From positions 124,001 through 188,000 of the forward strand of contig NZ_AQHR01000110.1 in NCBI RefSeq assembly GCF_000390185.1: a DNA stretch of 64,000 nt, in the 5' to 3' direction. Both the position numbers and the translations under genes were made by a program. Positions 35,348-43,572 of this stretch are shown piece by piece (within the stretch, counting starts at the first letter, position 1; each line of letters starts with the position of its first letter). The notes under the pieces were generated by a model, which worked only from the letters and a program-made list of their open reading frames with translations, had not been told where the DNA came from and ran no database searches. The stretch comes from Lunatimonas lonarensis (GTDB lineage: Bacteria; Bacteroidota; Bacteroidia; Cytophagales; Cyclobacteriaceae).

Positions 35348-36646
35348 TTATTTTTTACCAAGTTCTGTTTGCCAGTAGGGGGCGCTGATTCCGTTGAGGT
35401 CCCAAACGATCCGCCCCGCCCGTAGGGTCAGCTCGGCTTCGAGGCGTTTCGAGCCGTCTATTTTCATTCGCCTGATGTCCATGTAGCCAAAATTGCCCTC
35501 TCTCAGGCTAAAGACTGCTACGTCGGCTTCGACCCCTACGTCCAGATTGCCCAGTTCGGGTCTAGATATCACCTGTGCAGGCCTCCAGGTAGAGCGGTAA
35601 ATGACGTCTTGGAGGGACATGCCCATGGCCATAAACTTGGATAGCAGGTTGCACATGTCTTTGAATGCACCGTTCATACTGTCCTTGTGCAGGTCGGAAC
35701 TGATGACATCGGGCAGAAAGCCCTGTTGTAGGGAAGGGATTGCTTGCCGAAAGGAAAAAGCACCGCCTCCATGTCCTACGTCAAACACGATGCCCCGTTT
35801 TTGGGCCTCGAAGATAAAGGGTTTTACCTTTAAGTCTTCATCCACCACCGTCTCTCGATTGGCAGGTCCATAAGAATAGGTGTGGGTAAATATATCTCCC
35901 GGTCTCAGGTGCTTCATAAAGAGTGCTTCAATGGAATTGGGTGGCTGATGCTCACCAAAGTCGACCATCACAGGTACATTCGCCAGTTTTCCAGCTTCTA
36001 CCGCTAGGTCCACCTGGGTAAAGTCCCCCCAATAGTGCGCTGATTTGATGCCAACCAGCAAATCAGGAAATAGCCTGGTGATCATATGGGAAGTCATGGT
36101 GGGATTCATATCCGAAACGTCCTGTTCTTCAAAACGCCCATACATCCCCGTGCCCACAATATTAAGAAATGCCAGGATACGGGTTTGGGATCGATCTATC
36201 GCCTGCTGTTTGAATTGCCTGAAATTTCGCCATCCCGAGGATCCTGCATCGACCACGGTGGTAACGCCAGACCGGAAGGTGAAGCCGTCCGGAGGGAGAC
36301 TGGTATGTCCGTCGGCGATGTAGGAAAGCGGTTCGGTGCCGTGAAATACGTGCACGTGAAGATCTATAAGTCCGGGTGTGACGTAGAGCCCTGATACGTC
36401 GATTACCTGTTTTGCTTCCGAAGCAGGGATGTTGGGTGACACTAGGTGTATTTTGCGGTTGGCAATGGCCACATCCATCACCGCGTCGATGTTGTTTTTT
36501 GGGTCAATGACATGCCCGCCCTTGAGCAGAACATCGATCTCCTGAGCATAGCTGGTAAAGCCCAGCAAACACACGAAGAGGAAGTAGGATAGTCTTTTTG
36601 TCACATTCCTGACATAGGCACCTGTGGTTTTGTTTTTTTGGTTCAT
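35348..36646 (-). CDS. Secreted amidohydrolase/deacetylase (Cog3964 type), first copy
   Basis: 432 residues, heading the minus-strand operon. A basic N-terminus and hydrophobic stretch (YFLFVCLLGFTSYAQ) predict export. Metal ligands are His97 and His99 in LIDLHVHVF. The candidate carbamylated Lys lies in LVGIKSAHYWGD and the late barrel motif is SSDLHKDSMNG. It follows the second copy throughout but diverges around the substrate loops (PPNSIEALFMKHL here versus SLKEQLRRMRPGD there), so the pair may have different substrates. The Nramp-like gene starts divergently 383 bases away. Confidence 0.87.
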   Translation of the reverse strand: MNQKNKTTGAYVRNVTKRLSYFLFVCLLGFTSYAQEIDVLLKGGHVIDPKNNIDAVMDVAIANRKIHLVSPNIPASEAKQVIDVSGLYVTPGLIDLHVHVFHGTEPLSYIADGHTSLPPDGFTFRSGVTTVVDAGSSGWRNFRQFKQQAIDRSQTRILAFLNIVGTGMYGRFEEQDVSDMNPTMTSHMITRLFPDLLVGIKSAHYWGDFTQVDLAVEAGKLANVPVMVDFGEHQPPNSIEALFMKHLRPGDIFTHTYSYGPANRETVVDEDLKVKPFIFEAQKRGIVFDVGHGGGAFSFRQAIPSLQQGFLPDVISSDLHKDSMNGAFKDMCNLLSKFMAMGMSLQDVIYRSTWRPAQVISRPELGNLDVGVEADVAVFSLREGNFGYMDIRRMKIDGSKRLEAELTLRAGRIVWDLNGISAPYWQTELGKK

Positions 36647-37029
36647 GGGAAAGAAAGCTGTAAAAGGTGAATTATAGTCGGTATACGACCCAGCGGGATT
36701 GGGGCAATCAGTTGGGTTAGGTGATAATCGGAGGCCGGAATACTAGATCAGCCCTGAGTAGCGATTACCCTTATTTTTTTCGAATGATCCGATCAATCTA
36801 AGGTATTGCTTTTAAAGTGGCGAGAACCATGACATTTTTTGAATGCGGGATCAAATCCCTCCGCTTCCGATCTCCGAACTGTCAATTTAAATGAAATATT
36901 ATTTAAAAATATATTTTTACCGTGTATTATTTTATAAGTTTATCGTGACTGGCTAAAAAGGTAAGCTGGAAGGTTAAATGAAGCGTCTTTAATTCCAGGT
37001 TGCTTTTCAAAATAGCCCACAAATAAGGT
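36647..37029. other. Divergent control region between the amidohydrolase operon and the Nramp-like gene
   Basis: 383 bases with no gene. An imperfect palindrome GTCG-GTATA-CGAC (36677-36689) sits 31 bases upstream of the first amidohydrolase gene, well placed for an operator. The part near 36890-36950 is very AT-rich (AATATTATTTAAAAATATAT) and probably holds one or both promoters. No exact TAnnTTTG box is found. Confidence 0.45.
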
Positions 37030-38301
37030 ATGGATAGTAAGAATCAATCGCTCTTTGCCCGCATATGGCTTTGGATGCTGAGCATCGGTCCGGGCATTTT
37101 TTGTATCGGCTATACGGTTGGTACCGGCAGTGTGACCTCGATGGCCAAGGCAGGTAGCCAGTTTGGCATGGAGTTACTTTGGGTATTGGTATTGAGTTGT
37201 GTGTTCTCTTGGGCATTGATGGAGGCCTATGGTAGGTATGCAATTGTGACCGGCAACACTTCTATATACAGCTTTAGAACCCGGCTGAGGGGAGGTAACC
37301 TGATAGCCACCTTGGTCGTGGTGGGTATCGTGATCGCCCAGTGGAATTCGCTTTCCGGAATTCTGGGATTGAGTGCGAATGCAATTTACGAGGTGGCGGT
37401 TCTCTTTTTTCCCGACCTACCCGCCCAGAATTATTGGGCGGTCTTGGGGATTGCGGTTTTTCTGATCGTCGCGATGTATGGGTTTCTTTGGGTAGGCAAG
37501 TATTCCTTTTTTGAAAAGGTATTGGTGGTATTTGTGACGCTGATGGGGATTTCCTTTTTGATATCCATGTTTGTCGTACTGCCCGATCCCGTTGCGATAG
37601 TGCGTGGGTTGAAGCCCAGCATTCCCGAGGTTCCTGGAGGCAAGCTGCTGGTCGCTGCCTTTGTGGGAACAACCATGGCGGCACCTACCTTTGTGGTGCG
37701 GCCCTTGCTGATGAAAGGAAAGGGATGGGATGAACGCCATACGAAAGAACAGTCCAAGGATGCCTTGCTGTCTGCATCGCTAATGTTGGTCATCAACTTG
37801 GCCATCATGGCTGCAGCGGCTGGATCCTTGTTTGTGGAAGGCAAAACCATCGAAAAAGTTATGGATATGGTTTATACGCTCGAGCCCATAGCGGGAAAAT
37901 TTGCGGTGGCCATCTTTATGACGGGAGCGCTTAGCGCGGGACTCTCCTCTATTTTTCCCATATTAATGGTGGCCCCTCTTTTGGTGGCAGATTACAAGGA
38001 AGGTGTCCTGGATACAGCATCTACGCGATTCAGGGTGTTGACGGGGGTGGCCTGCCTGGTAGGCTTGACGGTTCCGATCCTGGGAGCCAATCCAATATTG
38101 GCGCAAATACTGACTCAGGTAGCGGCGGTGTTTATTCTACCATTGGTGATAGCTTGTATGCTTTACCTGATCAACCGAAAGGATTTGATGCAGGCACATA
38201 GAGCGGGCGTCTGGCTGAACACAGGTCTGATTGCTGCTTTGATCTTTTCACTTGTCATCTCGTTTACCGCCTATTTGGCATTGAGCGAAATGATTTTATA
38301 A
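37030..38301 (+). CDS. Nramp-fold transporter without the canonical metal site
   Basis: 423 residues, about 11 transmembrane helices, APC-fold Nramp family by overall pattern (opening GPGIFCIGYTVGTGSVTSMA). The TM1 motif DPGN, whose Asp and Asn bind Mn or Fe in true Nramps, is GTGS here (residues 31-34). The TM6 motif MPH is AAP (about 217-219, in GTTMAAPTFVVRP). The metal-binding Asp, Asn and Met are therefore all gone. Annotation pipelines will call it a divalent metal transporter; I think the cargo is something else. It is divergent from a secreted amidohydrolase/PLP-enzyme operon, so an organic product of that operon is a candidate substrate. Confidence 0.82.
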   Translation: MDSKNQSLFARIWLWMLSIGPGIFCIGYTVGTGSVTSMAKAGSQFGMELLWVLVLSCVFSWALMEAYGRYAIVTGNTSIYSFRTRLRGGNLIATLVVVGIVIAQWNSLSGILGLSANAIYEVAVLFFPDLPAQNYWAVLGIAVFLIVAMYGFLWVGKYSFFEKVLVVFVTLMGISFLISMFVVLPDPVAIVRGLKPSIPEVPGGKLLVAAFVGTTMAAPTFVVRPLLMKGKGWDERHTKEQSKDALLSASLMLVINLAIMAAAAGSLFVEGKTIEKVMDMVYTLEPIAGKFAVAIFMTGALSAGLSSIFPILMVAPLLVADYKEGVLDTASTRFRVLTGVACLVGLTVPILGANPILAQILTQVAAVFILPLVIACMLYLINRKDLMQAHRAGVWLNTGLIAALIFSLVISFTAYLALSEMIL

Positions 38302-38792
38302 ACGGGATAAATCCAATCTGTATGGTTTTTCGGTGCGTGGGCCACTAGATTTTCTATAAAAATATTTATAGTTAAATAAAATTTTTTAGAGGCAAAATCC
38401 GATGAAAGACCTAAAAAAGGAGGGGTATCGTAGAAAAAAATTCTATTTTTCTAAGTATGTATTCCATAAAAGTTGGTATTCCAAAAATAGATGGCAGCAG
38501 TAGCCTTCTGTTGAACAGACCAGCTAATTGGAATTATTTTTTATTCTTCGTAATATTCAACTGAAATTTGCCGGAGCCACCCAAACCTATACCTAACCAA
38601 TTCCTGTGTCCTAAAGGATTTTCCATTCTTGAGATAATCCAACGATATGTTTGACAGTAAGCTTTTTTGTGAAGTTTGCAAGGTTGAGTGTATTCGTTGA
38701 TTTATCAATCGGAGCGTAAGGGATCGGTAAGGTTACCGTAGGAAGTATCGGGCTTGTTTTCATTAAATCATTTACTTTAATCAATTATCCTT
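38302..38792. other. Intergenic region upstream of the first SusC gene
   Basis: 491 bases without a gene. CTATAAA-AATA-TTTATAG (38354-38371) is a perfect AT-rich hairpin after the transporter stop and may act as a weak terminator. GTATTCCA occurs twice as a direct repeat (38459-38466 and 38476-38483). A TACTTTAA near 38773 is the nearest thing to a -7 box, but lies close to the ATG. Confidence 0.45.
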
Positions 38793-41700
38793 ATGAAAAA
38801 AAGTTTACTCGCTTTTCTTTTCTTGATATGCACAGGCATGTATGCCTTTGCGCAGGAAAGAACAGTCACCGGTACGGTGACTGACGCCGACGCAGCTGCA
38901 CCCTTGCCGGGTGTAAGTGTTCTTGTCAAAGGAACAAATACGGGTACCATTACCGACATCGACGGTAAGTACAGTATTAATGTTCCCGCTTCTGGAACTA
39001 CGCTTGTGTTCTCTTATTTGGGCTATTCCCGTCAGGAAATGGTCATCGGTAATTCCAATGTGATCAATGTAGGACTTAAGGCTGAAGAGACCGCTCTTGG
39101 TGAGGTGGTTGTAACCGCCTTTGGTTTGGAGAGAGAGAAAAAGGCATTGACCTACACCGTACAGGATGTAGGTACCCGTGAGCTTACCGAGGCAAGGGAA
39201 CTGAACGTAATGAACTCCCTATCAGGTAAAGTGGCCGGCTTATCGATCAACCGTTCCGGATCCGGTGTTGGGTCTCCTACCCGCGTAATCTTGAGAGGTA
39301 ACCGTTCCATTAGCGGTGACTCACAGCCTCTTTATATCGTGGATGGTGTACCTGCAAGGGGAATCGAAAACCTAAACCCCGACGATATTGAGAGCATCAA
39401 CGTATTGAAGGGGCCAAACGCAGCCGCTCTTTATGGTAGCCGTGCAAACAACGGTGCGATTGTGGTTAACACCAAGCGTGGAAAGCAAGGCTTTGCTGTT
39501 AACTTCAACTCCAGCATCATGTTTGACGATCCTATCCTGATGACGAACTATCAAAACATTTACGGTCAGGGTTCAGGAGGCGTGTATTCACCTGCTTCTG
39601 AGTTTTCTTGGGGTCCCCGTATGGATGGTTCCCAAGTAGCGCAATGGTCTAGAGTTGAGGGTAAAGCTGGAACTACTTATCCTTTTTCCCCTCAGCCTAA
39701 CAACGTTAGGGATTTCTTTCAGACCGGACATAACCGGGCTTATACCTTATCGGTGACCGGTGGCGGAGAAAAGAACCAAACCTACTTCTCCTATACCTTT
39801 GCCGATGCAGCAGGTGTGGTTCCCGGTAACGAGTTGAAGCGTCACAGCATCAACCTTCGGTTGACCAATAAGCTGACTGATAAATTGACCTTGGATTCAA
39901 AGTTAAATTACATCCGTCAGGACATCGATCAGTTGCTTAGACAAGGGGAGAATTTTGCCAATCCAATCCGAAATGCCTATCGTATCCCACGAAACATCAG
40001 GACCGAGGATCTTTCCCAGTTCGAATATACTAATGCCGCGGGATTGCTGAGACAAAACTATTTCAACCCCGGTTCAAACGGCGGTATGAACCCCTACTGG
40101 ACGGTAAACAGAAACTTGTTCAATAACACATTGGATAGGTTGATCGGCTTGACTTCCCTAAGTTATGAGATTACGGAAGGATTATCTGTTATGGGCAGGG
40201 TAGCATTGGACCGCTCATTCACTACGGATAGTGAGTCAATTTACAATGATACGTACATCATTGCTCAGGACGGTAGGTTTGGAGTCGGGTTTGGTCAGGT
40301 TATGGAAATTAATACTGACTTCCTGATTTCGTATGAGAAGAGCATCAATCAGGATTGGAGTTTTAACGTGAATGTGGGTGGTAACGCCCGTAAGGACCGG
40401 AATACCAATTTGAGCTCCAACACAGGCCCCAACCTAGTGGTGCCTAATTTCTTTGCCTTGAGCAACACACAATTGGTGGCGTCAACGTACGGCGTGGGTG
40501 CCCCCAGAGATGTCAACTCCTTGTTTGGATTCAGCCAGGTAGCATGGAAGAATGCGGTGTTCCTCGACATCACGGCTCGAAATGACTGGAGCTCAACCCT
40601 TCCTAGAACCAACTGGTCTTTCTTCTATCCATCCGTCGGATTGAATGCCGTTATCTCGGATTTGGTGGAATTGCCCAATTGGTTGACCTTTGCAAAAGTT
40701 CGTGGTAACTTTGCCGAAGTAGGTAACGATACCAATCCTTTCCAGCTTCAGCGTCAGGCATTTTTGGATCCAGGAGGGCGCGCAGGTTTCTTACGTTTGG
40801 ATACTACCTTGCCGAATGCCAACTTGCTTCCTGAAACCACCCAATCCATCGAAGTAGGTGCTGACGTACGCTTATTCGACAATAAATTGGGAATTGACTT
40901 CACCTATTACAAGACCAACTCCTTCAATCAGCTATTTACAGTTGGACTTCCCGTTGGATCAGGAGCTTCCCAGTTTTTCACCAATGGTGGGGACGTGCAA
41001 AACCAAGGTATAGAGACGGTAATCACCTTAACACCGGTTAAGCGCTCTGACTTTGATTGGAGTATTACCGCAAACTTTGCAAGAAATATGTCTCTTGTAA
41101 ATTCGATCAATGACCAGCGTCCACGTGTGCAAGTGGGTGGGGATTTCCTTCGGCAGTTCTTCGTAGAAGAAGGCGCGATGTTTGGTGAGGTGTATTCCAG
41201 AGGCTATCTTAGAGATGACCAAGGTCGGGTGATCATAGGTGCCAATGGTATCCCAAGAACTACGCCAGGTTTTACTGTACGTGTAGCGAACTATAACCCC
41301 ATTTGGTTGGGAGGTATTCAAAACAGCTTCAAGTACAAAAACTTCAGAGCGAACTTCACCATTGACTTCCGTCAGGGTGGCTCCATCGCCTCTCTTACCA
41401 ACGCGATCATCTATGCGGATGGGTTGACCGAGGAAACCTTGCAAGGTCGTGAAGGTGGCTTGATCTTCGGACAGAATTTCATGGCACACGAAACAGCGGT
41501 ATTGGAAACCGGAGAACCCAACAATATCCCGATCACTGCCGAGCAATTCTGGGTGCAGATGGGTGGACGAAATGCTCCCATCGGTGAAGTATTCTCGGTA
41601 TCAGCAACCAACGTAAGAATGCGTGAAGCAGTTATTGGATATAATATTCCCGCCAGCAAGCTCGAGAGACTGCCCATTCGCACTGCAAGTGTAAACTTCG

Positions 41701-41849
41701 TAGCCCGTAACCTGTTCTTCTTACTAAATAGAGCGGGTAACATCGATCCGGATGTAACCGTTGGTACTGGAACGGCTGCACAAGGGTTCGATTCCTTTGC
41801 ACCGCCTACCGCTAGATCCTTTGGTTTCAACGTTAATCTTGGATTCTAA
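38793..41849 (+). CDS. SusC/RagA TonB-linked outer-membrane transporter
   Basis: 1018 residues. Signal peptide (MKKSLLAFLFLICTGMYAFA), then a CarboxypepD_reg-like domain (about 23-110; RTVTGTVTDADAAAPLPGVS), a plug domain (about 115-230; SLSGKVAGLSINRSGSG, QPLYIVDGVPARGIENLNPD, AALYGSRANNGAIVV) and a beta-barrel ending FGFNVNLGF. Imports an oligomeric or complex nutrient across the outer membrane with TonB energy. The SusD-like gene follows 12 bases after its stop. No sugar-specific hydrolase adjoins; the divergent Nramp-like gene and the FG-GAP lipoprotein are its neighbours, so the ligand need not be a glycan. Confidence 0.95.
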   Translation: MKKSLLAFLFLICTGMYAFAQERTVTGTVTDADAAAPLPGVSVLVKGTNTGTITDIDGKYSINVPASGTTLVFSYLGYSRQEMVIGNSNVINVGLKAEETALGEVVVTAFGLEREKKALTYTVQDVGTRELTEARELNVMNSLSGKVAGLSINRSGSGVGSPTRVILRGNRSISGDSQPLYIVDGVPARGIENLNPDDIESINVLKGPNAAALYGSRANNGAIVVNTKRGKQGFAVNFNSSIMFDDPILMTNYQNIYGQGSGGVYSPASEFSWGPRMDGSQVAQWSRVEGKAGTTYPFSPQPNNVRDFFQTGHNRAYTLSVTGGGEKNQTYFSYTFADAAGVVPGNELKRHSINLRLTNKLTDKLTLDSKLNYIRQDIDQLLRQGENFANPIRNAYRIPRNIRTEDLSQFEYTNAAGLLRQNYFNPGSNGGMNPYWTVNRNLFNNTLDRLIGLTSLSYEITEGLSVMGRVALDRSFTTDSESIYNDTYIIAQDGRFGVGFGQVMEINTDFLISYEKSINQDWSFNVNVGGNARKDRNTNLSSNTGPNLVVPNFFALSNTQLVASTYGVGAPRDVNSLFGFSQVAWKNAVFLDITARNDWSSTLPRTNWSFFYPSVGLNAVISDLVELPNWLTFAKVRGNFAEVGNDTNPFQLQRQAFLDPGGRAGFLRLDTTLPNANLLPETTQSIEVGADVRLFDNKLGIDFTYYKTNSFNQLFTVGLPVGSGASQFFTNGGDVQNQGIETVITLTPVKRSDFDWSITANFARNMSLVNSINDQRPRVQVGGDFLRQFFVEEGAMFGEVYSRGYLRDDQGRVIIGANGIPRTTPGFTVRVANYNPIWLGGIQNSFKYKNFRANFTIDFRQGGSIASLTNAIIYADGLTEETLQGREGGLIFGQNFMAHETAVLETGEPNNIPITAEQFWVQMGGRNAPIGEVFSVSATNVRMREAVIGYNIPASKLERLPIRTASVNFVARNLFFLLNRAGNIDPDVTVGTGTAAQGFDSFAPPTARSFGFNVNLGF

Positions 41850-41861
41850 AATTTGAAAACT

Positions 41862-43481
41862 ATGAAATTGATAAAAAACATACTCGGATTTTCGCTGGCA
41901 GCTGGCCTGTTCTTCGGCTGTACCGAAAATTTTGAAGAATTAAATACACGTCCGGACGTTATTCTTGCGGATAATCTAGACTTGGGTTTGTTGGGTCAGG
42001 CTTTTGCCAACGCCCAATGGAGAGCGATGTACGGTGTACCCGGAACGGCAGGTCCAGGTGGTTTTCAGTTGGCGCAGAGTTTGTTCGCTGATATTTACTC
42101 CCAGTATTTTGCCAATACAGCTACCAACTTCGATTCAGACAGGCACACCCAAGTAGGTGGTTGGTCCAACGGCGCTTGGAATTCCTTCTATCAACAGGCG
42201 GCACCGGTTATCAACTTCGTGGAGAGGTTTACCGCTGCCAATAACCTCCCATTGGAGAATGCCTTTGCCAAGGTTCTGAAGGTGTATGCGTACCACCGAA
42301 TGACGGATTATTATGGTCCTATCATCTATTCCAATTTTGGAAATGGGGAGACGAGTGTGCCCTATGATACACAGGAGTCAATCTACAAGAACTTCTTCCA
42401 AGAGTTGGATGCAGCGGTTACCGTGCTAAAGGCAAATGCCGGAAGAACCGCGTTTTTGGCCCATGATCAGGTGTACGGAGGAAACGCCAATGATTGGCTT
42501 TTGTACGCAAATTCCCTTCGATTGAGATTGGCGATGAGGGTAAAATACGTAGAGCCTGCATTGGCCCGAGCGGAAGCTGAGAAGGCCATTACAGATGGGG
42601 TTATTACTACCAATGAAAAGAATGCTGCGGTAATGACAACTACCAACTCCCGTCACCCATACTGGACCATCACCAACTGGGGGGAATATCGTATGAGTGC
42701 ACTTATGGAGAGTGTATTGAAAGGTTACAATGATCCCCGATTGGGCGTTTATTTCAGCCGTACTGATGACTTTGTTGCAGGTACATCGCCAAACGAGTAT
42801 AAAGGTGTTAGGAATGGGTTGCCTCGTGCTGATTTGGATCAAGGAGCCCTAAACCGAGCCCACTCAGACATGGGTGTACGTTGGTTGAATGCAGGTCGCG
42901 GTGGTTTGGCCTTCGGCCCTCCATTTCGAATGATCAGTGCTGCGGAGGTTTTCTTCCTAAGGGCTGAAGGGGCTTTAGAAGGTTGGAACATGGGCGGCAC
43001 TGCCAAAGATTTGTATGAAAAGGGAATTGAGATGTCCATGACTGAAAGCCGCATAGGAGCAACTCCGGCACAGGTGCAGGATTATATCGCCCGTACAAAT
43101 ACACCCGCTCCCGTTACGTATACCGCAAGGCCTGACTGGAACCTGCCTGCTTCATCAGATATTCCAGTAGCGTTCTTGACTGCTGGAACGAAGGAAAGGC
43201 AGCTTGAGCAAATCATTACCCAAAAATGGCTGGCATTGTATCCCGATGGATGGGAAGCATGGACCGAGTTAAGACGGACCAAATATCCAAAACCCTATCC
43301 TCGCGTGGCTTCTGACAACGTAGATGTTCCTCGGGATCGTGTGATGTCCCGACTGATCTTCGTTGAAGGTGAATACAACAATAACCGCGCAGCGGTGGAA
43401 GCTGCTGAGCAACTTCCAGAGCTAACTACTCGGGGTGGCAACAGAAACTCCACCAAGCTTTGGTGGGATGCGAAGCCTTAA
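41862..43481 (+). CDS. SusD-like_2 family nutrient-binding lipoprotein
   Basis: 539 residues from the ATG at 41862; the frame opens at a TTG three codons earlier. Lipoprotein signal with AAGLFFGC (Cys20). Internal features such as AKVLKVYAYHRMTDYYGPI and the C-terminal IITQKWLALYPDGWEAWTEL mark the SusD-like_2 branch rather than classical SusD. It caps the SusC barrel at the cell surface and binds the ligand. Its gene follows SusC directly and ends at a strong terminator, so the pair is one transcript. Confidence 0.93.
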   Translation: MKLIKNILGFSLAAGLFFGCTENFEELNTRPDVILADNLDLGLLGQAFANAQWRAMYGVPGTAGPGGFQLAQSLFADIYSQYFANTATNFDSDRHTQVGGWSNGAWNSFYQQAAPVINFVERFTAANNLPLENAFAKVLKVYAYHRMTDYYGPIIYSNFGNGETSVPYDTQESIYKNFFQELDAAVTVLKANAGRTAFLAHDQVYGGNANDWLLYANSLRLRLAMRVKYVEPALARAEAEKAITDGVITTNEKNAAVMTTTNSRHPYWTITNWGEYRMSALMESVLKGYNDPRLGVYFSRTDDFVAGTSPNEYKGVRNGLPRADLDQGALNRAHSDMGVRWLNAGRGGLAFGPPFRMISAAEVFFLRAEGALEGWNMGGTAKDLYEKGIEMSMTESRIGATPAQVQDYIARTNTPAPVTYTARPDWNLPASSDIPVAFLTAGTKERQLEQIITQKWLALYPDGWEAWTELRRTKYPKPYPRVASDNVDVPRDRVMSRLIFVEGEYNNNRAAVEAAEQLPELTTRGGNRNSTKLWWDAKP

Positions 43482-43511
43482 ATTTAGCCTCCTGAAACTA
43501 TTTAGTTAATC

Positions 43512-43542
43512 AAAGTGCCGTCGATTGACGGCACTTTTTTAT
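43512..43542 (+). terminator. Terminator after the SusCD pair
   Basis: AAAGTGCCGTC (43512-43522) pairs perfectly with GACGGCACTTT (43527-43537) around GATT, followed by T residues. The next gene begins only 31 bases further on. Confidence 0.85.
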
Positions 43543-43572
43543 TTTAGTGCCCAAATGCGGTTCCAAATGCCT

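Noticed and set aside
43525-43572. Longer N-terminus of the FG-GAP lipoprotein
   Set aside because: The TTG start lies inside the preceding terminator hairpin, and the ATG at 43573 gives a clean lipoprotein signal.
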